Origin: Haliscomenobacter sp041740695
Lineage (GTDB): Bacteria; Bacteroidota; Bacteroidia; Chitinophagales; Saprospiraceae
DNA: 64,000 nt
Reading direction: 5' to 3'
Assembly (NCBI RefSeq): GCF_041740695.1
Contig: NZ_JBGSLK010000132.1
Location: 1-64,000 of the forward strand
The position numbers and the translations under genes are program-made. How positions within the stretch are numbered: position 1 is the stretch's first letter; every line of letters begins with the position of its first letter. The notes under the pieces are model-generated. The model was not told the DNA's origin and searched no databases. It was given only the letters and a program-made list of their open reading frames with translations. Shown in pieces: positions 33,111-42,283 of this stretch.

Positions 33111-34100
33111 ATGGATACTTTCAACTGGGGCATCATCGGCCTGGGGCGCATCGCCCACAAATTTGCAGCAGATTTGGCTAAAACACCGGGTGCTAAACTC
33201 ACGGCGGTAGCTTCGCGAGATATGGACCGATCTACTGAATTTGCGCGGCAGTATGGCGCCAGTCATTGTTATGGTGCCTATGAAGACATCATCCAGTGCC
33301 CCGATCTTGATGCGGTATACATTGCGACGCCCAATAATTTACACCGCGAGAATACCTTGTTCTGCCTGGCGCATCAAATTCCAGTGTTGTGTGAAAAACC
33401 ATTTTCCATCAATATCCACGAAGCCCGACAAATGGTGCAGGAGGCCCGCACCCAGCAAACTTTTTTGATGGAAGCCTTCTGGACGCGTTTTTTGCCCACC
33501 ACTCAAAAAATGTTGCAACTCATTGCGGAGGGGCAAATTGGCGAAATTCTGGGGGTAAAAGCTGATTTTGGTTTTAAACCTCCGTTTGAGCCTGAGGGGC
33601 GTTTGTTCAATCCAGAATTAGGGGGTGGCGCATTGTTGGACATTGGAGTATACCCGCTCTTTTTGTCGACGCTGGTACTGGGAATGCCCACTGAAGTGAC
33701 TGCTAAAGCCTACATTGGTTCTACCGGAGTTGATGAAGATACGGCCATCATCTTACGGCACCAAAACGGAGCCCTTTCCCACCTCCACACCACCATCCGG
33801 ATGGGCACCAAATCTGAAGCCTTTATTTATGGGGAAACCGGTACCATCCATTTTCACAGTCGTTTTCACGAAATGACCTCAATGAGTTTATTGCGCGAAG
33901 GGAAACGTCCCGAATTTTTCCAATTCAATCAAGAGGTACACGGTTATACTTTCGAAGCACAGGAAGTCATGCGCTGCGTGTCGGCAGGGCTCACCGAAAG
34001 TCCCGGTCTGGAGCTGGATTATACGCTGGCCAGGATGGAGCTTTTGGATGAAATTCGTCGGCAAATTGGCTTGAGTTTCCCCATGGAAAATGTTGAATAA
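33111..34100 (+). CDS. Gfo/Idh/MocA family oxidoreductase
   Basis: An NAD(P)-dependent oxidoreductase of 329 residues. Rossmann motif WGIIGLGRIAHKFAADL at the N-terminus, then YIATPNNLHRENTLFCLAHQIPVLCEKPFSIN (the conserved EKP lysine) and a C-terminal sheet domain (GGGALLDIGVYPL). Substrate is probably a sugar or a trans-diol, but the motif set does not decide. It is close to the amidohydrolase (140 bases) and may be co-transcribed through the repeat. Confidence 0.85.
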   Translation: MDTFNWGIIGLGRIAHKFAADLAKTPGAKLTAVASRDMDRSTEFARQYGASHCYGAYEDIIQCPDLDAVYIATPNNLHRENTLFCLAHQIPVLCEKPFSINIHEARQMVQEARTQQTFLMEAFWTRFLPTTQKMLQLIAEGQIGEILGVKADFGFKPPFEPEGRLFNPELGGGALLDIGVYPLFLSTLVLGMPTEVTAKAYIGSTGVDEDTAIILRHQNGALSHLHTTIRMGTKSEAFIYGETGTIHFHSRFHEMTSMSLLREGKRPEFFQFNQEVHGYTFEAQEVMRCVSAGLTESPGLELDYTLARMELLDEIRRQIGLSFPMENVE

Positions 34101-34219
34101 AAAATCTGTGAATTTTGTAAAAATAGTTTTACCAAAAAACTTAAAATTCTTACCGAAAACCCCGAAATTCTTGCTGAAATACGGAAATTTTGGATTGTAT
34201 CAGCAGATCGGCTGTACAT

Positions 34220-34233
34220 TGCAAACGTTTGCA
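34220..34233. promoter_or_regulatory. LacI-family-type operator (TGCAAACGTTTGCA)
   Basis: A perfect 14-bp palindrome 30 bases before the phosphatase start codon. It matches the typical LacI/PurR-family operator pattern (TGnAAnCGnTTnCA). A related site lies upstream of the glucan phosphorylase gene at 56098. Confidence 0.55.
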
Positions 34234-34263
34234 GAAAATAGGTTTGCATACCAGAAGCTGCTT

Positions 34264-35322
34264 ATGAAAAACTTTTGTTCCCTCCTTTGTTTTGTATGCC
34301 TGTTAACCACACTTGGGGCGCAAGGTAGCACGCCTCCTGTGTCAACTACTCCTAACAAGGCAGTTGATCGTCCCATAGATTTCCAACAACAACTAAGCAC
34401 GATTGCCTTTGGTTCCTGCAACAACCAGGAAAAGGATCAGGCCATGTGGAACCCCATCTTATTGAATCAGCCCGATTTGTGGGTATGGTTGGGCGACAAC
34501 ATATACGCTGACACCAATGATATGCAGGCAATGGCTAAGATGTACCATAAAGTACGGAGCGAGCCAGGCTATAACAAATTGCGCGAGCAAAGTTCGATCA
34601 TGGGCATTTGGGACGACCATGATTACGGCATAAATGACGGTGATAAAACTTATCCCAAAAGGCGGCAGAGCAAAGAGTTGATGCTGAAGTTTTTGGATAT
34701 TCCTCACTCCAATCCCGTCTGGAAACACGAAGGTGCCTATCAAGCGTATACAATCGGGCCAGCAGGGCGTCAGGTCAAATTCATCTTATTGGATGGTCGT
34801 TATTTTCGCGACGAACTGAAGGCCAATCCAGGGGGCACTCCACGCTATTTCATCAATGAAACAGGCGATATGTTGGGCGAGGCACAATGGAAATGGCTGG
34901 AAGCAGAATTGCGCAACAGTACCGCACAAATCAATATCATTGGCTGCGGCATCCAGTTCATCCACGATGAACACGCTTTTGAAAAATGGGCCAACTTCCC
35001 GCTTGCCCGCAAACGGTTGCTGGATTTATTGGCGCAAATTAAACCCGTCAAAACCATGCTAATCAGCGGTGATCGCCATATTTCAGAAGTATCCAAAATG
35101 GAGCTGCCAGGTCTGGAGTATCCACTGTACGACTTCACTTCTAGTGGCCTTACGCACTCCTACGTAAGCAATATTGTGGAACCCAATCGTTTCCGGGTTT
35201 CCCCTTTGGTCAATCAACGCAGTTTTGGCGTTCTGCGCATCGATTGGTCGGAGGCGCCCCCTAAAATCACGATGGAAGCCCGCGGCTTGGACAATGTCGA
35301 ATTTTTTAAAATTGAATTTTAG
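34264..35322 (+). CDS. PhoD-like alkaline phosphatase family protein
   Basis: A secreted metallophosphatase of 352 residues starting at ATG 34264 (MKNFCSLLCFVCLLTTLGAQG signal peptide). PhoD-like features include IAFGSCNNQ, DLWVWLGDNIYADTND, IWDDHDYGINDGD, FILLDGRYFRD and ISGDRHISEVS. Relatives are phosphodiesterases/phosphatases with calcium and iron at the active site. The frame extends 58 codons upstream in AT-rich DNA with no signal peptide at its start, so the ATG was chosen. It is preceded by a LacI-type operator. Confidence 0.85.
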   Translation: MKNFCSLLCFVCLLTTLGAQGSTPPVSTTPNKAVDRPIDFQQQLSTIAFGSCNNQEKDQAMWNPILLNQPDLWVWLGDNIYADTNDMQAMAKMYHKVRSEPGYNKLREQSSIMGIWDDHDYGINDGDKTYPKRRQSKELMLKFLDIPHSNPVWKHEGAYQAYTIGPAGRQVKFILLDGRYFRDELKANPGGTPRYFINETGDMLGEAQWKWLEAELRNSTAQINIIGCGIQFIHDEHAFEKWANFPLARKRLLDLLAQIKPVKTMLISGDRHISEVSKMELPGLEYPLYDFTSSGLTHSYVSNIVEPNRFRVSPLVNQRSFGVLRIDWSEAPPKITMEARGLDNVEFFKIEF

Positions 35323-35940
35323 CCCATTCCTAACCGGGCAACCAAACTCCCTCTAATTCCCACGTCTTATGGCTTGCTCTTTGAGCAGGCCATTTGCATT
35401 TTTGGAATTGTAGCAAATTACGGTTTTAGTTTGGCCTTGTGCTTTGGGGCTTTTCTCGAAAAAGAAAATAATTTTTGGTAGCTTTTCGCAAAACTTGAAT
35501 CCAAAGGAGGTGATTTGCTTTGGCTACAAATTATTATTTTAATCTTAGCTTTGAAAAATTTTTAAAAAAACTCCATTTTTTTGCATATTTTGTGGTTAAG
35601 TGTCGGAGAAAAAAGATTTAAATTAACGGTTTCGTACACTTTTTTCATTCCTTGCAATTGGCTTTTCAAGTTCCATGCAATATTTTTGAAGTTCTAACTT
35701 GACAGCGACGTGTGCTTACTAGCCAACTTACAACCAAATTATTTCCAATTTTTTTAGCCTATTCTTTTTAAATCACCAAAGAACTTAGCGACCTAAGTCC
35801 CGATTAGCTCTAACCATACTGCTGCTTCAGCAACCCAATTTCAACTTGAGGGGCTCAAAAAAATGAACACTTATTTTTGCCCTACTGCTAAACCCATTGC
35901 GTTAAAGATATTTTTTATTGATCAGACAACAGTTTTGTAT
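35323..35940. other. Long AT-rich upstream region of gltB
   Basis: About 620 bases without a supported gene. A hairpin-like TTTTCTCGAAAAAGAAAA stretch lies around 35452. A solo copy of the long-hairpin element's right arm (AAAAATGAACACTTATTTTTGCC region, 35855-35881) carries TATTTTTG at 35872-35879. It probably supplies the gltB promoter. Confidence 0.5.
35855..35881 (+). promoter_or_regulatory. Solo right arm of the long-hairpin element, probable gltB promoter
   Basis: The sequence around CAAAAAAATGAACACTTATT followed by TTTGCC equals the right arm of hairpin copy A. No matching left arm is present upstream. TATTTTTG (35872-35879) fits the -7 box, leaving a leader of about 55 bases to the gltB start at 35941. 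Confidence 0.5.
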
Positions 35941-38900
35941 ATGAAGGAGACCAATGAAGGTTTGTACGTTCCGCAGTTGGAAAAAGACTCTTGTGGCACA
36001 GGTTTGATGGCCAATCTCAATGGCATCAAATCCCATGAACTGGTCGAGGACGCCCTCACCATGTTGGCCAATATGGAGCACCGCGGGGCTTGTGGTTGTG
36101 AACCCAATACCGGGGATGGTGCCGGTATCATCATCCAAACTCCTCATGAATTTTTTGTGAAAAAATGCCGGGAATTAAAGTTCGACCTCCCCGATTTTGG
36201 TAAATACGGCGTAGGTATGGTCTTCTTCCCCATGGATCGGGCGCAACGCCAGGAGTGTCGGGTATTGTTTCAGGATTACATCGATGAATGTGGATTTGAA
36301 GTGATCGGCTGGCGCAAAGTGCCCACCGATCATGAGTTGTTGGGCGAATCCGCAGTGGCGACGGAACCACGTGTGGAGCAGGTGTTTGTCAAACCCAAGC
36401 AGGAAATGGAATTGCAGGCTTTGGAGCGGCGTTTGTACATCCTGCGCAAGTTTGTCATCCACAACATCTACAAAGTTTTCCCTCATGTGAAGGAAAACTT
36501 TTACATCGCCTCATTTTCATACAAAACTGTTGTATACAAGGGCCAGTTGACCACGTATCAGCTGCGCCCTTACTTTTTGGATTTACAGGACGCGGACCTG
36601 AAATCAGCCATTGCGCTGATTCACTCCCGTTTTTCAACCAATACGGTGCCGAAGTGGAAATTGGCACAACCCTTCCGCTACATTGCCCACAACGGTGAAA
36701 TCAACACAGTAAGAGGGAATCTGAATTGGTGGCAGTCCAAGGAAAAAAACCTGATGTCGGAAATTTTTTCCGATGAAGAATTGGAATTGATCAAGCCCAT
36801 TTGTGGCGATGACCTTTCCGATTCTGGCAATTTCGACAACGTGTTGGAATACCTGGTGATGAGTGGTTATTCCTTGCCCCATGCCCTGATGATGATGATT
36901 CCCGAAGCCTGGGAGCACGACGACACCATGGAGGATTACAAAAAAGCTTTCTACGAATACCACAAAACCATCATGGAGCCTTGGGACGGCCCCGCTTCGA
37001 TTTGTTTTACCAATGGTATTTTGGTAGGTGCTACCCTCGACCGCAATGGTCTGCGACCTTCGCGGTACTGCTTGATGGAAGACAATACCTTGATCGTAGC
37101 TTCCGAAGCTGGTGCCTTGCCTGTAGACCAATCCAAAGTGGTGAAAAAAGGCCGCCTGCAACCAGGTAGAATGTTGATTGCCGATTTGGACGAAGGCCGC
37201 ATTGTAGGCGATGAAGAACTAAAAAGTGTCATCTGCCAACGTTTGCCTTACCGGGATTGGCTCAAGGAGCACCGCCTGACTTTGGCCGACCTGCCAGAAA
37301 ACATCCCGGGCACGGTAGAAATGGACGAGCAAAGTTTGCTGCGCAATCAACAACTTTTTGGCTTCAGCAAAGAAGACATCAAGGTATTGATCAACCCAAC
37401 GGTAAGCGATGGTCTGGAACCACTTGGCTCCATGGGAGCAGATACACCATTGGCGGTACTCTCACACCAGTCGCAGCACCTATCCAACTACTTCAAGCAA
37501 TTGTTTGCCCAGGTAACCAACCCACCAATCGACCCCATCCGGGAGCGTTCGGTGATGTCCTTGTTCGCCATGTTGGGTGGGAACCCCAAGCACCTGGATT
37601 TGGTACCTGAGCGTGGCCGTTTCATCCACCTGGAAAGCCCGGTCATCACCAACGGGGAACTCAACCGGGTGAAATACCTCGAAGAAGGTTACTTCAAATC
37701 AGGAGTCATCAATATCCTGTTCCGGGCTGACGGACAAGAAGGCCGCCTCAAAGCAGCCGTTGACAACATTTGTGCCGAAGCAGAAGACCTGGTGCGCCAG
37801 GGTGCCAATATCCTGATCCTTTCCGACCGCCATGTGGATGAAAAACATGCCCCTGTGCCTTCCCTTCTGGCCATTGGTGCGGTGCATCACCACCTGATTC
37901 GTCGTGGTTTGCGCACTTTGACTTCAATAGTCGTTGAAGCTGGGGACATTCGCGAAACGCATCATTTCTGTACCCTGATCGGTTACGGTGCCACTTGTGT
38001 GAATCCATACATGGTCTACGCAACCATTGCCCAGCAGCGGGAATTGGGGCATTTGGATGCTAGCATGAAGTTGGAAAAAATGATCGATACCTTCAATAAG
38101 GTCATCGGCAAATCCATCCTCAAGGTGATGTCTAAAAACGGGATTTCAACGCTACAATCTTACCAGGGTGCCCAAATCTTTGAGATTTTGGGTATTTCCA
38201 AAGAAGTGGTTGAAAAATGTTTTGTCGGTTCGGTGTCCCGCATCCAGGGCATCAGTTACGACGGCATTGCCGAAGAAGTACTGGCGCGTCACTCCTTTGC
38301 CTATCCCGAAAGCCCGGTACCCGGTGCTCAACTGGACGTAGGTGGGGTGTATCAGTGGAAACGCCGGGGGGAAGCTCACTTGTTTAACCCCAAGAGCATC
38401 CACCACCTGCAGGTTGCTTCGCGTAAGAACGATTACCAGGAGTACAAAAAATTTGCTGCCATCATCAATGAACAAACCGAACAGGCGCTGACGCTACGGG
38501 GTTTGTTGACTTTCCGCAAGGGTAACCCCATTCCAATTGAGGAAGTGGAGCCAGTGGAAAACATCATGAAGCGATTTGCTACCGGGGCCATGTCCTTTGG
38601 GTCGATTTCTCACGAAGCGCACTCCACTCTGGCCATTGCCATGAACCGTATTGGCGGCAAAAGCAACAGTGGAGAAGGAGGTGAAGACGAGATCCGCTTC
38701 GAACCTAAAGAAAATGGCGATTGGGAACGTTCGGCCATCAAACAGGTGGCTTCAGGCCGTTTTGGGGTAACCAGCTATTACCTGACCAATGCTGCTGAAT
38801 TACAAATCAAAATGGCCCAAGGTGCCAAACCTGGTGAAGGGGGGCAATTGCCCGGCCATAAAGTGGATGAATGGATTGGCCGCGTACGTCATTCCACCCC

Positions 38901-40473
38901 AGGGGTAGGTCTGATTTCGCCGCCACCGCACCACGATATTTATTCCATCGAGGATTTGGCGCAGCTCATTTTTGACCTCAAAAATGCCAACCCTGCTGCC
39001 CGCATCAATGTGAAGTTGGTGTCCAAAGCCGGAGTGGGCATCATTGCCTCCGGAGTAGCCAAGGCGCATGCCGATGCCATTTTGATCTCGGGTCACGACG
39101 GGGGTACCGGAGCTTCTCCACTCACCTCGATTCGCCATGCGGGATTACCTTGGGAACTTGGCCTCGCCGAAACCCATCAAACCCTGCTGCGCAACAAACT
39201 GCGCGACCGGGTAGTGGTACAAACCGATGGTCAATTGCGTACCGGTAAAGACATCGCCATCGCAACACTTTTAGGTGCCGAAGAATGGGGTGTAGCTACT
39301 GCTGCCTTGGTAGTAGAAGGTTGTATCATGATGCGCAAGTGCCATGTCAACACCTGTCCTGTAGGGATTGCTACTCAGGATCCTGAATTGCGCAAACGTT
39401 TCAATGGTGATCCTCAACACGTCATCAACTTCTTCCGCTTCCTCGCTGAAGACTTGCGTGAAATTATGGCGCAATTGGGCTTCCGCACCATCAACGAAAT
39501 GGTGGGTAAGGTCGAGTTGCTGCGCTTGCGCAACAATGTACACCATTGGAAATACCGCCAGGTAGACCTCAACGCCATCTTGTTCAAACAACCAGTAGAT
39601 GAGAACGTAGGGCAATACAAGCGGGTAGAACAAGACCACGGCATTGCCAGTGTTTTGGACCGTAAGTTGATTTACCAAGCCAAACTGGCTTTGGAGAATG
39701 GCCAAAAAGTGAGTTCAATCTTCCCGATTCAAAATACCGACCGTGCAGTGGGTGCAATGCTCTCCAACGAAGTATCAAAGCGCTACAAAGGCAAAGGTTT
39801 GCCCGACGCCACGATTGATTACCGTTTCAGGGGTTCCGCTGGCCAAAGTTTTGGTGCTTTCGCCGCACCAGGCTTACAATTTACGCTGGAAGGTGAAGCC
39901 AATGACTATTTTGGCAAAGGGCTTTCCGGTGGCCGCCTGATTGTGGTACCCGACCGTGAGGCCAAATTCGAACCACAAGAAAACATCATCATTGGCAACG
40001 TGGCCTTCTATGGCGCAACTTCCGGCGAAGCTTACATCAAAGGTATGGCAGGTGAACGTTTCTGTGTGCGCAACTCTGGCGTAAAAACGGTAGTAGAAGG
40101 CATAGGCGACCACGGCTGTGAGTACATGACCGGCGGTGTAGTAGTGGTACTTGGTGAAACGGGTAAAAACTTCGCCGCTGGAATGAGTGGTGGTGTGGCT
40201 TACGTTTACAACCCACTTGGTGCATTCGAAAAACGCGTCAACACCGAAATGGTCGACCTCGACCCGATGGAAGACGAAGACTTCGACTTGCTGCGCCGCA
40301 TGTTGCGCAACCACTTTAGCTGCACCAGTAGTAAAGTGGCCCGCGAAATGCTCGAAAACTGGGATATTGAACGCCAGTTTTTCACCAAAGTGATGCCCCG
40401 CGATTACAAAGCCGTACTCGCCAAGCGCGCCGAGAAGATGAAAGTTGACATCAAACCAGCTTTAGTTTCTTAA
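35941..40473 (+). CDS. gltB: Glutamate synthase large subunit
   Basis: Glutamate synthase (GOGAT) large chain, 1510 residues, making glutamate from glutamine and 2-oxoglutarate. From ATG 35941 it begins MKETNEGLYVPQLEKDSCGTG, where Cys18 is the amidotransferase nucleophile after propeptide removal. Central and FMN-binding barrel domains follow (GAMSFGSISHEAHSTLAIAM, SGHDGGTGASPLTS). The 3Fe-4S cluster cysteines are in CIMMRKCHVNTCPVGIATQ. The C-terminal beta-helix ends in GVAYVYNP. An upstream in-frame ATG (35863) overlaps the promoter-like repeat arm and is unlikely. Partner gltD lies downstream. Confidence 0.96.
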   Translation: MKETNEGLYVPQLEKDSCGTGLMANLNGIKSHELVEDALTMLANMEHRGACGCEPNTGDGAGIIIQTPHEFFVKKCRELKFDLPDFGKYGVGMVFFPMDRAQRQECRVLFQDYIDECGFEVIGWRKVPTDHELLGESAVATEPRVEQVFVKPKQEMELQALERRLYILRKFVIHNIYKVFPHVKENFYIASFSYKTVVYKGQLTTYQLRPYFLDLQDADLKSAIALIHSRFSTNTVPKWKLAQPFRYIAHNGEINTVRGNLNWWQSKEKNLMSEIFSDEELELIKPICGDDLSDSGNFDNVLEYLVMSGYSLPHALMMMIPEAWEHDDTMEDYKKAFYEYHKTIMEPWDGPASICFTNGILVGATLDRNGLRPSRYCLMEDNTLIVASEAGALPVDQSKVVKKGRLQPGRMLIADLDEGRIVGDEELKSVICQRLPYRDWLKEHRLTLADLPENIPGTVEMDEQSLLRNQQLFGFSKEDIKVLINPTVSDGLEPLGSMGADTPLAVLSHQSQHLSNYFKQLFAQVTNPPIDPIRERSVMSLFAMLGGNPKHLDLVPERGRFIHLESPVITNGELNRVKYLEEGYFKSGVINILFRADGQEGRLKAAVDNICAEAEDLVRQGANILILSDRHVDEKHAPVPSLLAIGAVHHHLIRRGLRTLTSIVVEAGDIRETHHFCTLIGYGATCVNPYMVYATIAQQRELGHLDASMKLEKMIDTFNKVIGKSILKVMSKNGISTLQSYQGAQIFEILGISKEVVEKCFVGSVSRIQGISYDGIAEEVLARHSFAYPESPVPGAQLDVGGVYQWKRRGEAHLFNPKSIHHLQVASRKNDYQEYKKFAAIINEQTEQALTLRGLLTFRKGNPIPIEEVEPVENIMKRFATGAMSFGSISHEAHSTLAIAMNRIGGKSNSGEGGEDEIRFEPKENGDWERSAIKQVASGRFGVTSYYLTNAAELQIKMAQGAKPGEGGQLPGHKVDEWIGRVRHSTPGVGLISPPPHHDIYSIEDLAQLIFDLKNANPAARINVKLVSKAGVGIIASGVAKAHADAILISGHDGGTGASPLTSIRHAGLPWELGLAETHQTLLRNKLRDRVVVQTDGQLRTGKDIAIATLLGAEEWGVATAALVVEGCIMMRKCHVNTCPVGIATQDPELRKRFNGDPQHVINFFRFLAEDLREIMAQLGFRTINEMVGKVELLRLRNNVHHWKYRQVDLNAILFKQPVDENVGQYKRVEQDHGIASVLDRKLIYQAKLALENGQKVSSIFPIQNTDRAVGAMLSNEVSKRYKGKGLPDATIDYRFRGSAGQSFGAFAAPGLQFTLEGEANDYFGKGLSGGRLIVVPDREAKFEPQENIIIGNVAFYGATSGEAYIKGMAGERFCVRNSGVKTVVEGIGDHGCEYMTGGVVVVLGETGKNFAAGMSGGVAYVYNPLGAFEKRVNTEMVDLDPMEDEDFDLLRRMLRNHFSCTSSKVAREMLENWDIERQFFTKVMPRDYKAVLAKRAEKMKVDIKPALVS

Positions 40474-40556
40474 GCCAACCCACAAGAACGGGTTTGGGTG
40501 TGAAGGTGTGAACGTGTGAGTGTGATGGCCTTCCACCGCCTAAGAGATATCGCCAA

Positions 40557-40642
40557 CCCACGGATTTATCCGTGGGAGGCACCAAACAAGAATCAACCCA
40601 CGAATTTATTCGTGGGAACCAGCCCATGGCTTTAGCCGTGGG
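40557..40642. repeat. Three consecutive hairpins between gltB and gltD
   Basis: CCCACGGATTTATCCGTGGG (40557-40576), CCCACGAATTTATTCGTGGG (40597-40616) and CCCATGGCTTTAGCCGTGGG (40623-40642) are three variants of one hairpin with AT-rich or TTTA loops. They fill the spacer between two genes whose products form one enzyme. They could tune the transcript ratio or stability. Confidence 0.75.
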
Positions 40643-40658
40643 GAGAAAAAGTAAACCA

Positions 40659-42146
40659 ATGGCAGATCCAAAAGGATTTCTCAAACATACTCGCGAACTC
40701 CCCTCTTCACGCAAACCCGAAGAGCGCATCAGCGATTATCGCGAAATTTACGAGCCGTTTTCAGCCGAAAAAACGGTTGACCAGGCTTCACGTTGTATGG
40801 ACTGTGGGGTACCCTTTTGCCACAGCGGTTGTCCATTGGGCAACATCATCCCTGAATTCAACGACGCGGTATACCAGGAAAACTGGGACGAGGCTTACCA
40901 AATTCTGAGCAGCACCAACAACTTCCCGGAGTTCACTGGACGCATTTGTCCGGCACCCTGTGAAGCCGCTTGTGTACTGGGCATCAACCAGCCACCCGTA
41001 GCCATCGAGCACATTGAAAAGTCAATTGCAGAATTGGCCTTCGAAAAAGGCTACGTGAGACCGCAGATTCCCGCCCAACGCACCGGTAAAAAAGTAGCTG
41101 TGGTCGGTTCTGGCCCTGCTGGCTTAGGTGCCGCTGCACAATTGAATAAGGCCGGCCATGAAGTCACCTTGTTTGAGCGCAAAGACCGGGTTGGTGGCTT
41201 ATTGCGTTACGGCATTCCAGACTTCAAGTTGGAAAAATGGGTGATTGAGCGCCGCGTAGGGGTTATGGAGCAGGAAGGTGTAGTGTTTAGGGTCAATACC
41301 AACATTGGTGTAGACATCGAAGCCAAACAATTGCTCAATGATTTTGATGCAGTGGTCTTGGCTGGTGGTTCCACCATTCCACGCGACTTACCCATCCCTG
41401 GCCGGGAACTTAAAGGTGTTCATTTTGCGATGGACTTCCTGGAACAAAGCAACCGCCGCCAGTCTGGCGATCAATTGCCTTCAGCGGACGATATTTGGGC
41501 CACGGATAAACACGTCATTGTGATTGGTGGTGGAGATACCGGGGCAGACTGCGTGGGAACTTCCAATCGCCATCGGGCCGCCTCAATTACTCAAATCGAA
41601 TTGTTGTCCAAACCGCCCAAAGAACGTGATCCTTATTCCTGGCCCAACTGGCCGATGATTTTGCGGACTTCTTCTTCTCACGTTGAAGGTTGTGACCGCC
41701 AATGGGCCATCCAAACCAAACGATTCATTGGCGATGAACAAGGCAACGTGAAGCAATTGGAATTGGTGAAAGTAGAATGGGGCATGGATAAAGCAAGTGG
41801 CCGTTATTCTTTCCAGGAAGTGCCCGGCTCCGAGCAAATCATCCCTTGTGATTTAGCACTACTGGCCATCGGCTTTGTACACCCACAACACCAGGGCATG
41901 CTCGAACAATTGGGCGTAGAACTGGACGAGCGTGGCAACGTCAAAGCGACCGAGCAGAAATACCAAACCAGCAATAAAAAAGTCTTTGCAGCAGGAGACA
42001 TGCGCCGGGGTCAATCCCTGGTGGTATGGGCCATTTCCGAAGGTCGGGAGTGTGCACGTCAGGTAGATTTGTTCCTGATGGGGCATTCGGGCTTGGAGGC
42101 GAAGGAGGATTCGCCGCTGATGTTGCACGAAATTGAGGAGTCGTAG
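40659..42146 (+). CDS. gltD: Glutamate synthase small subunit
   Basis: NADPH-dependent, FAD/4Fe-4S small chain of glutamate synthase, 495 residues from ATG 40659 (MADPKGFLKHTREL). It shows the N-terminal Fe-S cysteines CMDCGVPFCHSGCPLG and CPAPCEAACVLG. The FAD motif VAVVGSGPAGLGAA is followed by NADPH-binding GGGDTGADCVGTSNR and the C-terminal KVFAAGDMRRGQSLVVWAI. It supplies electrons to GltB. The longer frame (from 40572) translates the hairpin repeats and is not believed. Confidence 0.95.
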   Translation: MADPKGFLKHTRELPSSRKPEERISDYREIYEPFSAEKTVDQASRCMDCGVPFCHSGCPLGNIIPEFNDAVYQENWDEAYQILSSTNNFPEFTGRICPAPCEAACVLGINQPPVAIEHIEKSIAELAFEKGYVRPQIPAQRTGKKVAVVGSGPAGLGAAAQLNKAGHEVTLFERKDRVGGLLRYGIPDFKLEKWVIERRVGVMEQEGVVFRVNTNIGVDIEAKQLLNDFDAVVLAGGSTIPRDLPIPGRELKGVHFAMDFLEQSNRRQSGDQLPSADDIWATDKHVIVIGGGDTGADCVGTSNRHRAASITQIELLSKPPKERDPYSWPNWPMILRTSSSHVEGCDRQWAIQTKRFIGDEQGNVKQLELVKVEWGMDKASGRYSFQEVPGSEQIIPCDLALLAIGFVHPQHQGMLEQLGVELDERGNVKATEQKYQTSNKKVFAAGDMRRGQSLVVWAISEGRECARQVDLFLMGHSGLEAKEDSPLMLHEIEES

Positions 42147-42283
42147 GGGCAACCCTACGTGGTTGACCCTATGTGTGGTTAACCACACCTCGTTGCCGTT
42201 TACAATATATTTTGTTACCCCGGTGATCGCATTTTGAATGCGATCACCGGGTGTTAAGGGCAACCACACAGGGTTGCCCCTAC
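42143..42283. repeat. 141-bp palindrome spanning both convergent stop codons
   Basis: Outer arms GTAGGGGCAACCCT (42143-42156) and AGGGTTGCCCCTAC (42270-42283) are perfect 14-bp inverted repeats and include the gltD stop (42144-42146) and the arabinofuranosidase stop (42280-42282). A central perfect 15-bp stem (42219-42233 with 42237-42251, CCCGGTGATCGCATT) forms a strong hairpin, likely a two-way terminator. Confidence 0.85.
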
